A stretch of DNA of 64,000 bases from Mytilus trossulus (GCF_036588685.1 NC_086383.1:47698448-47762447), one strand, 5' to 3'; shown: positions 20,601-32,817, counted from the first letter of the stretch. Made by a program: numbers and translations. Notes: generated by a model from the letters alone, not told the origin.

Positions 20601-23600
20601 CATACATGCTTTAATTCACATCATTAAAAATCAATGTTTTATTTTTTTCTAACTTTTACAACAATTTGACATTAGTACATGCTCACTTTTCATTTATTTT
20701 AAAATGCTTGTAACATACTAGTTTTTTGTTCATTTTAAAAAAATGACTTTTTGTGATCTTGTCGCATGGTGGTGTTTTTGTATTTTTCCTATCCAGTGAA
20801 AGCTTCATCTATTGATATAAACTGTGAACGTTTTAGTGGATATTTGAAAATATTCACCTATTTTGAAAGACGTATATATTGTTCAATAAACAAAATACAA
20901 ATTGATTAGTCTCAAAGAAAACTTTTAAGAATGTCTGAGCTTTTTATGTTGAATAGATGCAAGCAATTTTTGTTTTTATCATTATCACATCATATTATGA
21001 GAAAAAAAAAACGGATAACCTGACGTAATCACCGAAACCGGCATGAGATATGTTTATTACATGTTATTCCCTTTTTGAAAGTAAAAGGTTATTATTTCGT
21101 ATGCTGCAGTCTTATCTAAGTTTTAAATTTAAGTTTCAGATTTTAGACCTAAACCTTTACACTGCCTTATCATTTGAAAATAACCAAGGACATACCTTCA
21201 CCGTAAGATAAAATCAATCATGTAATACAAAATATTTAGTTAAAACGATAATAAAAATTAATCGTCCTTGCCATACATAACATAAATATCCAATCTTTAC
21301 GTACACATTAGGTTTCGATGAACTACCTACATAACCACGTATAGGAATCATCAAAAACATTGAATAAGAACTTGTCTCAGCTGTCGATTTTACAGAACTG
21401 AAAGCCTTTTGCTAGGAAATAATAATGAAAAATAATATTTTTGCCTTTTCAGTTGATAATTATGGGGAAAAATATTTATATTCTTTTTCGGTAAATAATA
21501 AATAATATACTACATATATATGTATCATGAATTCCAAGAACTCGGATTTAGTTAACCTGTTTAAAAGTTATATATATATATACGAGTGAGCCGATTTAAG
21601 AAACAAAGAACTATTGAATTGTTTATTGATAAAACATTCACAATGACAATTGTCGAGCAGTAATATTTATCCTACGAAGTGTTTTTACATTTGTTTGTAT
21701 ATAACTATCGTGAACTAAATCTTGACTTTTATTATTTTCCGGTTTGTGTATTTCTTTTAACTTCTATGTCTAAACCGCCTACCATTGCGTTGTCGCCTTA
21801 TCCCCTTATCTAACTATATAGCTGAATTATACATATATGTATATATATATATAAAATGTATACGATGTGATTTTCTCCACACCAGGCCTCCACAACAAAA
21901 TGAAAATCGAAGGCCATTATTGTAAAGTTAAAGTCTTATCATATCAATCAATATTATAAATACAGAGTTAAAAAGAGGATACAATAATTTTGTCTAAGAC
22001 AAGATAAAAATGAAAATATTTTGCCTTACCAAATGAAGAAAGTTACTGTGTTGAAAAGAAGAAGAAAAAATAAACAAGTATGTAAAACAATAAAAATGAA
22101 TGAGTATTCCGTCTTAAAAAAATTCCGCCTTCAACACAGGATTTCAAACGGTCATCATCTTGATAAACAAGAAACAATGTGTTAGCAAATGGTTCTGATT
22201 TTTTTTATTTAAAAATATTATTATAAGAAAACATGTTCAATTTGCATTGCAAGTTCATTTTATCATGTTTGCGTTTCTGTTTTTGCGGTTATTTTATTCT
22301 ATTAATATTCCAACCAATTATACAACTTTGTTACAAGTTAACTTCCAAATTATATAAATTTGCATCACTATAATGACCATCTTCGTTCTCATATAACAAC
22401 AGTATCATCGTTGTAAATAATGTTGTATGTAAGATACAAAAAGAAAAAGAACAAAAAAACTTTTTCACTCAAGGAAATACAAATAAAAGAAATCAAAAGG
22501 ATACAAAGACACCAATCCACTGATGAAGAACTGTCGGTCATTACAATACAATCCATTACTCGTGTTTAAAAAAAAAGAAGTCTTCTAGAAATCAATTACT
22601 CCCGAAATATTGTAATCATAAAAATTGAAAGATAAACATAAAGGAAGCTTTTGAGAAAAATATTTGACTAAATTTTAACATTATAAATCATTGTAAAATA
22701 CTCACGTTTTTGCTAATTTCTTCCAAAGTAGAAGTGAACAGATTATGACAATACTTGGGATAAGGATTGCTCCCGAAGAAGAAGGTAGTTTATACATGAT
22801 GTCAATTGCCATTAAATTCTATAAAGATGAACATTTATTCTGTACAATTGTATTTAAATATAGGTGAACAAAGTGGGTGTTTTTTGCCTTCACCTTGTAT
22901 TTTTATGGGTTCTCCCATTTATAGATATGTATACATATATTTTTAATTTTAACAAACAATAAGATTTTCCTTTCCTTTTCTTTTCTTACTACCGCTTATT
23001 CTCAATTTACTGAAGAGGAAATGAACTAGAAAAAAACAAAGGATTAGACATAAGTCAGGACGGATATGCAATTTATAACAAAATCTAATACTATTGTAAG
23101 ACATTAACAAACATGCATGCATGGAAATATATGAATAGGTGAGTTTCCTTAGTGAAATTGTTTACCTACATACAGACCAGTAAAGCAAATCTTGAATTTA
23201 CATCACTCTCATTCAATTAATTAAAAATGAGTTACCTTTTCAGTAGAAGTTGTTTGCGTATCGAAGCTACAAGCCTTTGATTTCAAATATTACAATAAAA
23301 GTATATACATTATAATCATAAAAAGATATTGAAATATTCTGTTCTTTATAAAACTACATCAAAGAAGCTTAAATTGGGTCTCGTTTAGCAATTTCAAAAA
23401 TGTTTTCCAATTGGAAAGCAATTTCCCGCCCTCGAAGTTAGTTTTAAACATCGGTAATAAAATGGCAATCTGTATTTGTAGTTAATATGGTTTGTTGGAT
23501 TCCGGTTATGGCTAGTTAATTGCTAAGGTTTTTCTGTCACAGGCATAGATGGTATTCGTCGCATAACTAATCAGACTTTTAGGTTCTCAATGCTATTATT

Positions 23601-26600
23601 TTGGAATCTGATGTACAGTAGTTGTCGTTTGTTTATGTAATTTATACGTGTTTCTCGTTTTTTATATAGATTAGACCGTTGGTTTTCCAGTTTGCATGGT
23701 TTTCCAGTAGTAATTTTTGGGCCCTTTATAGCTTGTAGTTCGGTGTGAGCCAAGGCTCCGTGTTGAAGGCCGTACATTGACCTATAATAGTTTACCATTA
23801 TAAAGTGTTATTTTGATGGATAGTTGTCTCATTGGCACTCACACCACATCTTGCTATATCTATTCAACTTTCAAATATTTTGATTCGACTTACACTGATA
23901 AAACAATTTCAGTCTTATAAAAACATCTTTACAAAATACCTATGGAGGGGTTTTGACTTAATTCTAGATCTTAACTTAAATAATTCAAGATAGATAATAT
24001 TCTCAATAGAATCATCAAGGGGTTCCCTTAATCTCGAACGATATCAGAATCTCCAGAAACGCACGTTTTTTTGTACTGAAGGTTATTTATGTGTATGTTT
24101 TTATTAGGTAATGTTTTTCATTCCGATAACCTAATTTTGAAAACATTCTTGCTATTAATCAAACTTTACCATAGTAATATAAGTCCATTGTCAATTGTCC
24201 CACGCTGTGTAGTCTAAGGGATCGACCAAATGATCAGACCATTGCAAATAAATCAATACATTTAAAAAATACCAATAGGTTATAATTATCATGTTATATA
24301 TCTGGATGAATGAGTAACATTATAGGAATTGAAGTGACTTTATAAATAAATATAATGCATACCTATAAAAAATGTTTTCATTTAATAATAAAATAAATTC
24401 TTCGAAGGTGATTCAAAGCAAAAAATATTCACCAGAACGGGACTCGTACAAAAAAGAAAATTCACAAAAATACTGCACTCCAAGGGAAATTCAAAAAGGA
24501 AACTCCTAATCAAATAGCAAAATTTAAACCTCAAACACATCAAACGAACGGATAACAGTAATCATATTCCAGATTCGATACAGGTATTTTCTAATGTAGA
24601 AAACGATGGATTAAACCTGATTATAAAGCGTGCTTAACCTCTCACTTGTATGACAGTTGCATCAATTCCATTATATTGACCATGATGTGTGAAAAAAATC
24701 TAATAGACATATTAAGTAAGAATGTCAAAAATAAAAAGGGGTACAGCAGTCAAGATTGTTTTATAATCTTAAAAACTATATAAAAACAAAAAAATATGCA
24801 AACAAAGAAGCAGCAAAAGTAGACAACGACAGTAAGCACTTCCAAGCAAGGACCGAAGTAAAGGGAGAATTTATTTTTCTCATTTTGAAGAAAAAATATT
24901 TTTATTATGTTTTTATGTTTTTTTTCCTGACAAGACATTCAAAGAAATGGTTCAATGTTTTAAAATATGCAATAACTGTACAAATGGCATTCCTTAATCT
25001 ATTATTGATGTAGTATGTGAATATTAAAGATCTGACTATTAAACTGACTATACTTATAACTTTTTATATACATTGTGATTTGGATGGACAGTTGTCTCAG
25101 TGGCACTCATACCACACCATCTATTTTATACATGTAAAAACATTTAATGACTGGTGGAATAAGATGCAGAAGTAAAGTCAAAGAAAGGCAACAGTATTAT
25201 ATCGGTGTATTAAGGTCATAAATTGATTAAGAGAAAACATATCTGGGTTACAAAATAAAACCGAGGGAAACACATCAACTATAAGAGGAAAACAACAGGA
25301 ACACTGAAGTGAAAAAAAAACCAAAACCGGCTAACATACATAGAAGCGATTGATAACAACTGCCATATCCCGGACTTGATACAGAACATTTTGAGAAAAC
25401 AAATGTTGATTGAACCTAGTCTGTTTTAATGGCTAGCCAAACCTACAGCTTTATGACAATGTTAAAAATGTCGCTGAATGACCGCACTACGTGTCAGAAA
25501 TACAGCACACACATACGAAAGAACATTCATCACAGAGAAACGCACACACATATAAAAGTCAACACAACATGCCAACTGCAGAAAAACAACGAACATGTTT
25601 CATCAACGACAAACACCACAGGACACACAATACTGGGACGCACTATCGTAACTGACATGCAATCTCAAATTATATACAACTATTCTTACAAAACTCGGTC
25701 CAAAGAATGTTCATGACAATAATGTTTTGGAAGGACAATTTTATAATAATTTTATAGCTGATTCCCATGGTTAACGGGTTAAGTCATATGATACAGACTA
25801 ATCTGTTGATTACACGATGCCGAACAACAAGGTCCAACATGAACAATGGACAGTTATAACATGTCCCGTTACATTACTAATGTAAATAACATCAAATGTC
25901 GCATACTAAAATTGCATGTTCATTTCATATTTCTTTTTCGATCCTTAGTTAATTCCATTAATAAAAGATGAGAACTTTATAATAACTATCTCAAACTCAC
26001 ATTCAATTGAAAAACATTACTACAGTCACAATACTAGTACACTGATGCAGATGGAACATATCCATTGTCGAAAGCATATTATTTGATTACAAAGATTACA
26101 TATGTTTTGTTTGATAATTGTTTCCTTAAGCACGCATCAATTACATAATGTTTTAGCTTACGGCTATATATGGTATATGTATACATTATCTTTTTGTCAT
26201 CCGTTTGTCGTCAGTTACATATCTTCTATTTGTCATCTGATAAAATCGTATTTTATGCATTATATATATCATATAGCCCAACCTAATAGTAATATTTACT
26301 GCATGGTTACCTTCTAAGTCTTTAAAAAGTTATACATTGTTAAACTCATTAATTTATGGTTTCTGCGGTTTCGCTTCTCTTTGAAAACGATGACTTTTTA
26401 AAGATTAATATTTCGTATTTCTATCTGTTTAAAATTGCTTTGTTCGTGTAATTTCATTGAGGTTTAAAAAAAATTAAAAAAAATAGTATAACACTTGTTC
26501 ATGACTCCATTGATGCGGTATAAATATTTTAAAACGTGCACAAAGTACAAAAAAAGTAAAATACCAAAAATATCAAACTCCAAGGGAAATTCAAATCAGA

Positions 26601-29513
26601 AAGTCACAAAAGCTTCCACAGAAAACTTTATTTTATAAATGGCAATTTCAGCGCATCAAATACATTGATTTTTTTTTTAACTACCACACTGAGAGTCATT
26701 GAAAGCATCACTTGTTTGGTATAAACTACAGTGTTTGCTCAAACCATAACATTACTTTGAGATATAGCATTTTTTCAGTTGTACCTATGATTTATCACGT
26801 TTGATTTTGTTAGTGTTATGGAATTGCCCTGAATTTGTCTTAGAGTTCAGTTTATTTGTTAATTTGATTTACTTTTGGTTTTTATGTTTTATTCAAACAC
26901 CTCTTTATTAAAAAACAGCGTTCAAGGTTCATTTCCTAAAAATTGAAGTTTTATGGAAAAGTTCGGAAGTTTCACATATTTTTCCTGTTATTTTTGTGGT
27001 CCATTAGCGTTATAAATGGTTGAATGTTTTCTACGTTTCTTCGTATGAGTTGCTGGCCCTAGTATCTGAGGTCAACCACGGAATTAAGTGCGGTTCATTG
27101 TGCCTTATCTGTAGTTTTCTTTGAAGTGTTGTATGGACTGTTGTGTGTTTGTATTATGTTTTCCGTTTTACTTATTGTTTTTATTGTCAACTTGGTATCT
27201 TTTTTTTTTTTATCTTCGAAGATTCTCAAATGATAAACTTTAAATACTGCATAAAAATACATTAAATATTTTCTTATTTGATATATACAGTGGGTTTAAT
27301 GATTAAAGGGAAATATATTAAAAAAACTACAGTAATTACACTTTCCGCAAAATTCGAGCATTTGGTCTTATTTAATAGTTTTAATAAACATTACAAGTTT
27401 TACATCTGAGAAAATCACTACTTAAGCCTTATCAAGTTTTGCATTACTTTATTAATTTCAAATGTAATGATCCTTGAAAATTAGTGTTTTTTAAAAAGAG
27501 AAATTTTGAATAAAACATACGTATCATTAGAAAATCATTTTAAAAAGTTTCTTTCTGAAATGGTATGAGATTTTTATATTAGATAAGAAATTACACTTAC
27601 AATTTTAAAATAGGCTTTTATTGAACGTTGCTATATCCTTGACTGCAAACTAACTGATATTTTATAAACTAGCTGTCGCACACAGTATAATAAAGTATAA
27701 TAAAGTAAATTATTAATTTTCTTATAAATCCTTATTTGAAAATACTTTATTTTAATAAAGCAGCTTTACCCATTAGTTTAAACATATTTATTTATAGTGG
27801 ATTGGGAAACAAGTTTTGCAACTTATATTAATCCCTTTCCACTTTGCGGGTGCGAGTGCTGCCTTGTAGCGGCATTAACCTACTCTTTTTCGAAATCTAC
27901 AAGGGTGTCTTTAACGTGCAAGAGATATGGCTCTCTCTTAACACGGGTCAGCCATTTATCGTCCCCGTCCGACGGACTATCATCGTTTCCTCAAGACCAT
28001 ACTCGCAAATGGTGTCAAGGGAGAGCCGAAAATTGAGTTCCTGAAATTTTCATCCCAAACGGGAATCGAACCAGGAACCTTTGTGTTAGTAGTCCGATGC
28101 ACTAACCACTACACCACGGCTCTCTAATTGCTTATTCATATTGCTTCCTGTTGATATTTAAAAAAAATAGGTGTCTGCCACCGATTTTTATCGCTCATTA
28201 TATAAGTTCACCTACCGTGGACGTCGCATTAAGGCGTTTCCGTCGATTTTACATTTTCAGTAAATACATATCTGTTGCTATATACTGTACACATTTTGTG
28301 TGTATTTAAATATGTTTAGCTGTTCTGAACGACATTCATAATGCCAAATCATAAAAATATATTTTGTCCAATCTCTAAGAAACCTTTTAGAAAACCGCTG
28401 CTATTTTTGCTAAATGGGCGCAATTTGGGAACTCCGTGCAATTTGGCATAAGACAAGTAATATGTCTCTATGCTGTAGATATATTTTTCTTGACATGTTT
28501 ACGAGTTTGACTGTCCCTTTGGTATCTTTCGTCCCTCTTTTAGATTGTACATTTTAGATCAATATATTACTTATTACTAGTATGTTTTTTTCTTGTTAAT
28601 GATGTTTTAAAAAGGGAAAACACAATGCAAAGAAACAGATACATAGAATTCCTGACATTATGACTCATAATTTGTATCAGCATAAAAAAAATGTGTGAGA
28701 CTCATTTCAACGTATATTCAAATAAACAAATAATTAATTTTACATAACGACTAACACACAAAAATGTTCATGACGCGAAAAAATAACTAGCAAATATGTG
28801 CACACCTACAGAGACGCATACACTTACAAAGAAGAATGGAGAGTCCATTCAACAAGGCACGTTTGAGACAAGGTACAATATGAAAAGAAAATGACTCTAA
28901 AGGTAGTAGCAGTAGTATATGTTAGTCAAAACAAACCAGACTTTTAACATAGTGGTGAGGATATAATTAACAGATTATTGGCCCCTTAACATTATGTTTA
29001 TATAGTCGGAGGTACGATTTTAGGCGTCAATCAGACGGTAAATGAACGATCACAACAACAACAAAAAAACACCAAAAAAATGACAAGTAATGCCAAATCT
29101 TGATTAGTACTACCACAATTATATTGTAATTAAAAAAATTCAGTACAAGAATAGTCTCAGCTAACAGGCATAATTCATTATATATGCGACTTTTAACACT
29201 TTTAATAAAGCAAAATTATGACAATTTTGGTTTTTGATAAAATCAAAAGCTTAATCAAGAAAAACAATGCCGCAAACATAAAAAAAAAATACAAGGTCAA
29301 AATATGAACATTACACATTTCACAATAAACTTCACAATAAATAGACTAAAGCCAAATTAATATGAAATATGCTTGACTTAAGAAATGCATAAATGTTTAA
29401 TACAATAAAAAATGTAGTTACCTATTTTTCCGTCTCCAAAGCAATAACAGTACAATTGGTGTCGACAGAATTATTCCAAAATATAAGTCAGTCCTGTTTA
29501 TATTTTCCAACAT
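14548..29513 (-). CDS. Failed axon connections-like protein (FAX/FAXC family, GST fold)
   Basis: Minus-strand gene. The shared exons are 19167-19032, 17527-17331, 16889-16693, 15375-15262 and 14684-14548. They join in frame with one of two first exons, 22812-22706 or 29513-29422, to give 295 or 290 residues. Family hallmarks seen are [20 protein letters not shown] at the start of the thioredoxin-like N-domain, [20 protein letters not shown], a helical C-domain ([17 protein letters not shown]) and a C-terminal FWPDW. These match FAX/FAXC and the related cadmium-responsive (CDR) GST-like proteins, which are anchored by one N-terminal membrane helix; Drosophila fax acts in axon development. The classical catalytic GST tyrosine/serine context is not evident, so enzyme activity is uncertain. 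Introns 3 and 5 and the long 5' introns hold MITE, SINE and hammerhead-like repeats. Confidence 0.88.
14846..15112 (+). repeat. tRNA-derived SINE with (ATCA)n tail
   Basis: The head resembles a tRNA, with an A-box-like 'gctcggttgacgagtgg' and a B-box-like 'ggttcgaatc'. The body is 'gtgtttttctgggcattctg' and 'ctgaccacaacgaaatgc', and the tail is about eight repeats of 'atca'. It lies in the last FAX intron, opposite to the gene. Confidence 0.65.
15262..15375 (-). CDS. FAX-like gene, exon 5 of 6
   Basis: 114 nt between 'atatttacag' and 'gtaagt', entering and leaving in phase 1. It encodes [20 protein letters not shown] and [12 protein letters not shown], the conserved C-domain helix bundle of FAX/metaxin-like GST folds. 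Confidence 0.88.
15490..15640 (+). repeat. SINE fragment, same family as 14.85-15.11 kb
   Basis: Carries 'tccaatcttaattgactagg', a short internal duplication of 'ggtcgatgaa', 'tctccgggcactccggcttc' and a degenerate 'caaccaatcaacc' tail. Confidence 0.6.
16151..16578. mobile_element. hAT-like MITE with terminal inverted repeats
   Basis: The ~428-bp element begins CACGGGGG...TAACTT and ends AAGTTACCCCCCGTG (terminal inverted repeats of about 15 bp, differing in G-run length). Direct flanks 'aaaagaac' and 'aagagaac' form an 8-bp target duplication with one mismatch, the size expected for hAT transposases. The interior is AT-rich and noncoding, with several degenerate 'tataagcatgggtcat' sub-repeats. 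It sits in a FAX intron. Confidence 0.7.
16693..16889 (-). CDS. FAX-like gene, exon 4 of 6
   Basis: 197 nt between 'tttttaatag' and 'gtaagt'. The first base completes the Trp codon of HTYW. It encodes [20 protein letters not shown] and continues to [12 protein letters not shown], the variable middle of the helical C-domain. Confidence 0.86.
17331..17527 (-). CDS. FAX-like gene, exon 3 of 6
   Basis: 197 nt between 'ttttttcag' and 'gtacgg', starting at a codon boundary and ending two bases into Trp. It encodes [20 protein letters not shown] and continues to the [20 protein letters not shown] block. These are the most strongly family-diagnostic residues in the gene. Confidence 0.9.
17532..19030. 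other. FAX-like gene intron
   Basis: Mostly unique AT-rich sequence. The 18.87-19.01 kb part ('agtagggactttccgttttg') is an inverted relative of the mussel repeat seen at 24.42-24.85 kb. No extra exon is supported. Confidence 0.5.
19032..19167 (-). CDS. FAX-like gene, exon 2 of 6 (common to both isoforms)
   Basis: 136 nt between 'ttattgcag' and 'gtatta'. The first base completes the last codon of whichever first exon is used. It encodes [18 protein letters not shown], then the [20 protein letters not shown] block that opens the thioredoxin-like domain. Confidence 0.88.
19170..22700. other. Long FAX-like intron between exon A and exon 2
   Basis: AT-rich intron. 19.97-20.20 kb resembles a mussel repeat ('ccaatgcgttaagtgtgaag', related to 39.37-39.45 kb). 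Short microsatellites occur at 21.57-21.58 and 21.82-21.86 kb (tatata). No other exon is recognised. Confidence 0.5.
19375..19428 (-). ncRNA. Diverged hammerhead ribozyme relative
   Basis: On the minus strand it reads GCATCA-CTGAGGA-...-GAAA-TGAGTATC-TGGTGC. Stem I (TGGTGC/GCATCA), the CUGANGA box, GAAA and the AUC cleavage triplet are all present. Stem II is poorly paired (an A-C clash at the closing pair), so activity is doubtful. The flanks are a diverged form of the 350-bp unit found at 55-59 kb. Confidence 0.55.
22706..22812 (-). CDS. FAX-like gene, alternative first exon A (membrane anchor)
   Basis: ATG at 22812-22810 opens 35 codons plus two bases, ending at AAAAC|gtgagt. It encodes [15 protein letters not shown], a hydrophobic helix ([15 protein letters not shown]) and a basic stop-transfer KKLAK, then joins exon 2 in phase 2. 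The arrangement of short lumenal/outer lead, one helix, then Trp and basic residues fits the family's N-terminal anchor. 'tttatag' just upstream may be an acceptor for a 5' untranslated exon. Confidence 0.78.
23596..23865 (+). repeat. Second copy of the 7.95-8.28 kb interspersed repeat
   Basis: Shares 'tctgatgtacagtagttgtc', 'accgttggttttcc', 'ccaaggctccgtgttgaag' and 'gttgtctcattggcactcac' in the same order and orientation as the first copy. Located in the FAX intron between first exons A and B. Confidence 0.8.
24420..25720. repeat. Patchwork of mussel-type noncoding repeats
   Basis: Includes 'ccaagggaaattcaaaaagg', 'cacatcaaacgaacggataa' and 'cctctcacttgtatgacagt' (24.48-24.66 kb), a 'gttgtctcagtggcactcat' scrap (25.09-25.11 kb), and 'cggactt'/'aaacgcacacac' segments (25.37-25.60 kb). 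Frames of 85-95 codons across it have low-complexity His/Thr/Asn-rich translations and no splice or start support; I do not call them genes. Confidence 0.6.
25721..27772. other. FAX-like intron between first exons A and B
   Basis: AT-rich with scraps of the repeats described at 24.4 kb (for example 'ccaagggaaattcaaatcag' at 26.58 kb) and another interspersed piece at 27.05-27.20 kb. No exon seen. Confidence 0.5.
27773..28124 (-). mobile_element. tRNA-derived SINE, minus orientation
   Basis: ~350 bp. Minus-strand head gagagccgtggtgtagtgg carries a pol III A box (tagtggttagtgc) and a B box (ggttcgattcc, + positions 28062-28072). It is nearly identical to the + copy at 35.03-35.39 kb. The anticodon arm does not pair as in a working tRNA, so it is a SINE and not a tRNA gene. 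Body motif: 'ctcttgcacgttaaagacac'. The tail is 'aaactaa'. I found no clear target duplication. Confidence 0.8.
28125..29421. other. FAX-like intron just downstream of first exon B
   Basis: AT-rich. A 'gagtttgactgtccctttgg' repeat scrap lies at 28.50 kb and nothing else is recognised. Confidence 0.5.
29422..29513 (-). CDS. FAX-like gene, alternative first exon B (membrane anchor)
   Basis: ATG at 29513-29511 opens 30 codons plus two bases, ending at AATAG|gtaact. It encodes [13 protein letters not shown], a hydrophobic helix ([13 protein letters not shown]) and basic RRKN. It ends in phase 2, exactly as needed for exon 2, and has the same 'LLLW + basic' layout as exon A with a different lead (Asn-Arg-Thr, a possible N-glycosylation sequon). 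The two exons look mutually exclusive. Confidence 0.72.
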
Positions 29514-30770
29514 CTTGTCAAATGAAGATATAACCTATACACTTTACTAATTTGACTATTCGTGTGTACACAACTGTGACTGATTTGTTGTAAAACAGAA
29601 AATAAATAATACAGAGTTCGATATATCACTTTTGATAAAATATTTTTCTATATGTAATGTCACATCTTCCGTTTAACCTTTCTTATATTTAACAGTTACA
29701 TTGTACAAAACTTTCTATCAAAATGTATGGTATGCATACCACACCTACATATTCTTTAACTGAAAGTATAAAGTGTTTACTGCTATTCTCGTGTATACGT
29801 TCCCAATAAATATAGCATTAACACCGATGCAATAGGGTCAGACTCATTACTGGAACTGGTCCTCTACAATTACAAAAGAAGCATTTATATCATAAAACAA
29901 CGCCCCACTTCATTTAAAATTAATACGTTATAATATCATAATATAGTACATTAATACCGAGGGAGTCACAGGCCTAATATTCATCTTTACATTAAACAAT
30001 GCATATGTGTAATGTATATTATCATACTACACGTATACACATGGTTAGTGATGTAAAGTAGTGTTTTTCTATAGATAGAAGTTTACCTGAAGTCAAAATA
30101 TAATTATTATTTAATTCTAAGTCAACAATCAATATTTATTTAATATTTCAGTGTAATTGATCATAACTTCTAACAAACTGCATTCAACCAGGTTATATCT
30201 ACAGGTTTATCAGCAGTCAAGCGAAAGAAAGCATAATAAATTCCCATATAATTTTTTTTTAAATTCACTATAAATGTCGATATTAGTATGAAAATAATAT
30301 TACAAAATCCACAGAAAACTGTTAAACAATTATGAAGATCAACGAAGGGTATTATTTTGATTTAATGATTTGGATTTTATAGCCTGATACAATCAAACAT
30401 TATCGTATTGTACTGAAGACAACCAAATAAGCCACTGGCAAAATTCGGATAATTTCCCAGCCTTTTAGGACGCAATAGCGAAAACATGTTCCTCAATATT
30501 GTCGAGATTTTATAACTGTATATGTATCTCATCGCGAATAAAACTGAAGTTTTCAAACATTACTTACAGCTTTTTCCTCGCAAATGGTCAACTTCATTAT
30601 AATTGATAAAAAAAGTAGTTTTTTTTTTATATAATATTGAGTACAATCTTCTTTTTTATACAAATAAAGGATAAACGTATACGAATATGGTGAAATGGAA
30701 TCTTTTTGACAAATACTAGTAATTTGGCACAACAAATGGCCTTCATAAATGTCAATCTAGCTCTAAATGT
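29514..30770. other. Upstream of FAX-like first exon B, nothing recognised
   Basis: Putative promoter side of the minus-strand gene. AT-rich; no exon, repeat or clear promoter motif supported. Confidence 0.45.
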
Positions 30771-30773
30771 GAC

Positions 30774-32288
30774 GCAAGCAGACGTGGTCTATCCCCATAT
30801 ACTTAAGTAGATGTGGTTATCCCCTTACTAAAGTAGACGTGGTTGTATATGTGCCTATCCTATTACTTAAGCAGACGTGGTTGTGTATGTGTCATCCCCA
30901 TCCTGAAGTAGACGTGGCTGTGTATGCAACTATCCCAATACTAAAGTAGACGTGGTTGCGTATGTGTCTATCCCAATACTAAAAAAGACGTGGTTGTTTA
31001 TGTGTCTATTCCAATACTAAAGTAGACGTGATTGCGTATGTGTATATCCGATTACTAAAGAAGACGTGGTTGTGTATGTGTCTATCCCAATACTTAAGTA
31101 GATGTACATGTGTATGTGTCTATCCCCATACTATAGTAGACGTGATTGCGCATGTGTCTATCCCCATACTAAAGTAGACGTGATTGTGTATGTGTCTATC
31201 CCAAAACTAAAGTAGACGTGATTGCGTATGTGTCTTTCCCCATACTGAAGAAGACGTGGTTGTGAACGTGTCTATCCCAATTCTAAAGTAGACGTGATTG
31301 CGTATTTGTCTATCCCCATACGGAAGTAGACGTGGTTGCGTATGCGTCTATCCCAAAACTAAAGTAGACGAGATTGCTTATATGTCTATCCCTATACTGA
31401 AGTAGACGTGATTGTTAAAGTGTCTATCCCCATACTGAAATAGGCGTGGTTGCGTAGGTGTCCATCACCATACTGAAGTAGACGTGGTTGTGTATTTGTC
31501 TATCCCCATACTGAAGTAGACGTGGTTGCGTAGGTGTCCATCCCCATACCGAATTATACGTGGTTTTGTATGTGTCTATCCCCATACTGAAGTAGACGTG
31601 GTTGCGTAGGTGACCATCCTCATACCGAATTATACGTTGTTGTGTATGTGTCTATCCCCATACTAAATTAGAAGTGGTTGCGTATGTGTCCATCCCTATA
31701 CTGGAGTAGACGTGGTTGCGCGTGTGTGTATCGCTATACTGAAATAGACGTGGTTGCGTAGGTGTCCATCCCTATATTGAAGTAGGCATGGTTGCGTACG
31801 TGTCTATCCCCATACTGAAGTAGACGTGGTTGTGTATGTGTCTATCCCTATGCAGAAGTAGACGTGGTTGCGTATGTGTCCATCCCCATACTGAAGTAGA
31901 CGTGGTTGCATAGGTGTCCATCCCCATACTGAAGTTGACGTGGTTGCGCATGTGTGTATCACCATACTGAAGTAGACGTGGTAGCGTATGTGTCCATCCC
32001 CATACTGAAGTAGACGTGGTTGTGTATGTGTCTATCCCTATACTGAAGTAGACGTGGTTGCGTATGTGTCCATCCCCATACTGAAGTAGACGTGGTTGCG
32101 TAGGTGTCCATCCCCATACTGAAGTTGACGTGGTTGAGTATGTGTGTATCACCATATTCCAGTAGATGTGGTAGCGTATGTGTCCATCCCCATACTGAAC
32201 TTGACGTGGATTTCATATGTGTGTATCAGCATAGTAAAGTAGATGTGGTAGCGTATGAGTCTATCCCCATACTGTATTAGACGTATCT
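30774..32288. repeat. Long minisatellite, ~39-bp unit, roughly 39 copies
   Basis: The consensus is 'tatccccatactgaagtaga' followed by 'cgtggttgcgtatgtgtc'. The left half is more diverged and the right half more homogeneous. From about 31.45 kb neighbouring units group in larger blocks (the pair ending 'gcgtaggtgtccatc' and 'gtgtatgtgtctatc' recurs), so a higher-order period exists. Because 39 is a multiple of three, minus-strand frames stay open (Trp-Thr-His-Thr-x-Pro repeats); these are not considered genes. Confidence 0.92.
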
Positions 32289-32817
32289 TTCAAATTTTTT
32301 AATTGGAGGCGGCCCATAAACATATGTATAATTCCTAGTATAAACCGTGCATTGCTTGTAAATTTTACCCCGTACACTTTCCCAATCTAAATATTGGTGT
32401 TCCAGTTACAAAGACTTAGATATCTCGTAAAATAAATTGTTGATTACACAAAATGCTACTAGCGCTATTAAATAAACTCATGGTAATGGTTGATTAATAG
32501 CAATAGGAAATATTGATTTGTAGTATTAATATGACTGAATTATAGTTTATGAACACTTAACACCCTCGGCTTCGCTTCGAGCTTCAAATGTTCATAACAT
32601 ATGACCAAGTTTTGTCTAACCTATAAATGTTTTATAACAAGTGAGAATTGAATACCACTTGATATAAAGTTGAACTCGATTTATTTAATTTCAATTTAAT
32701 AAAAGAGCCTTTCACGGGCAATTCTATTATTATTAAAAATGAATAGCGAGATTTGCTGATAAGCGATATCCAATTCTCTTCTCGTCAATAATTTAAGTAG
32801 TTTCTTTTGCCATTTTT

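Noticed and set aside
22519-22545. CTGATGA box at 22.52 kb as a hammerhead
   Set aside because: No GAAA box or matching stems follow.
25429-25716. 95-codon + frame
   Set aside because: His/Thr/Asn-rich low-complexity translation of a noncoding mussel repeat.
28040-28124. tRNA gene at the SINE head
   Set aside because: A and B boxes are good, but the anticodon arm does not pair and it is followed by a conserved SINE body; the same holds for the copy at 35029.
31772-32216. Minus-strand frames with Trp-Thr-His-Thr repeats
   Set aside because: The 39-bp minisatellite is a multiple of three, so frames stay open by construction.
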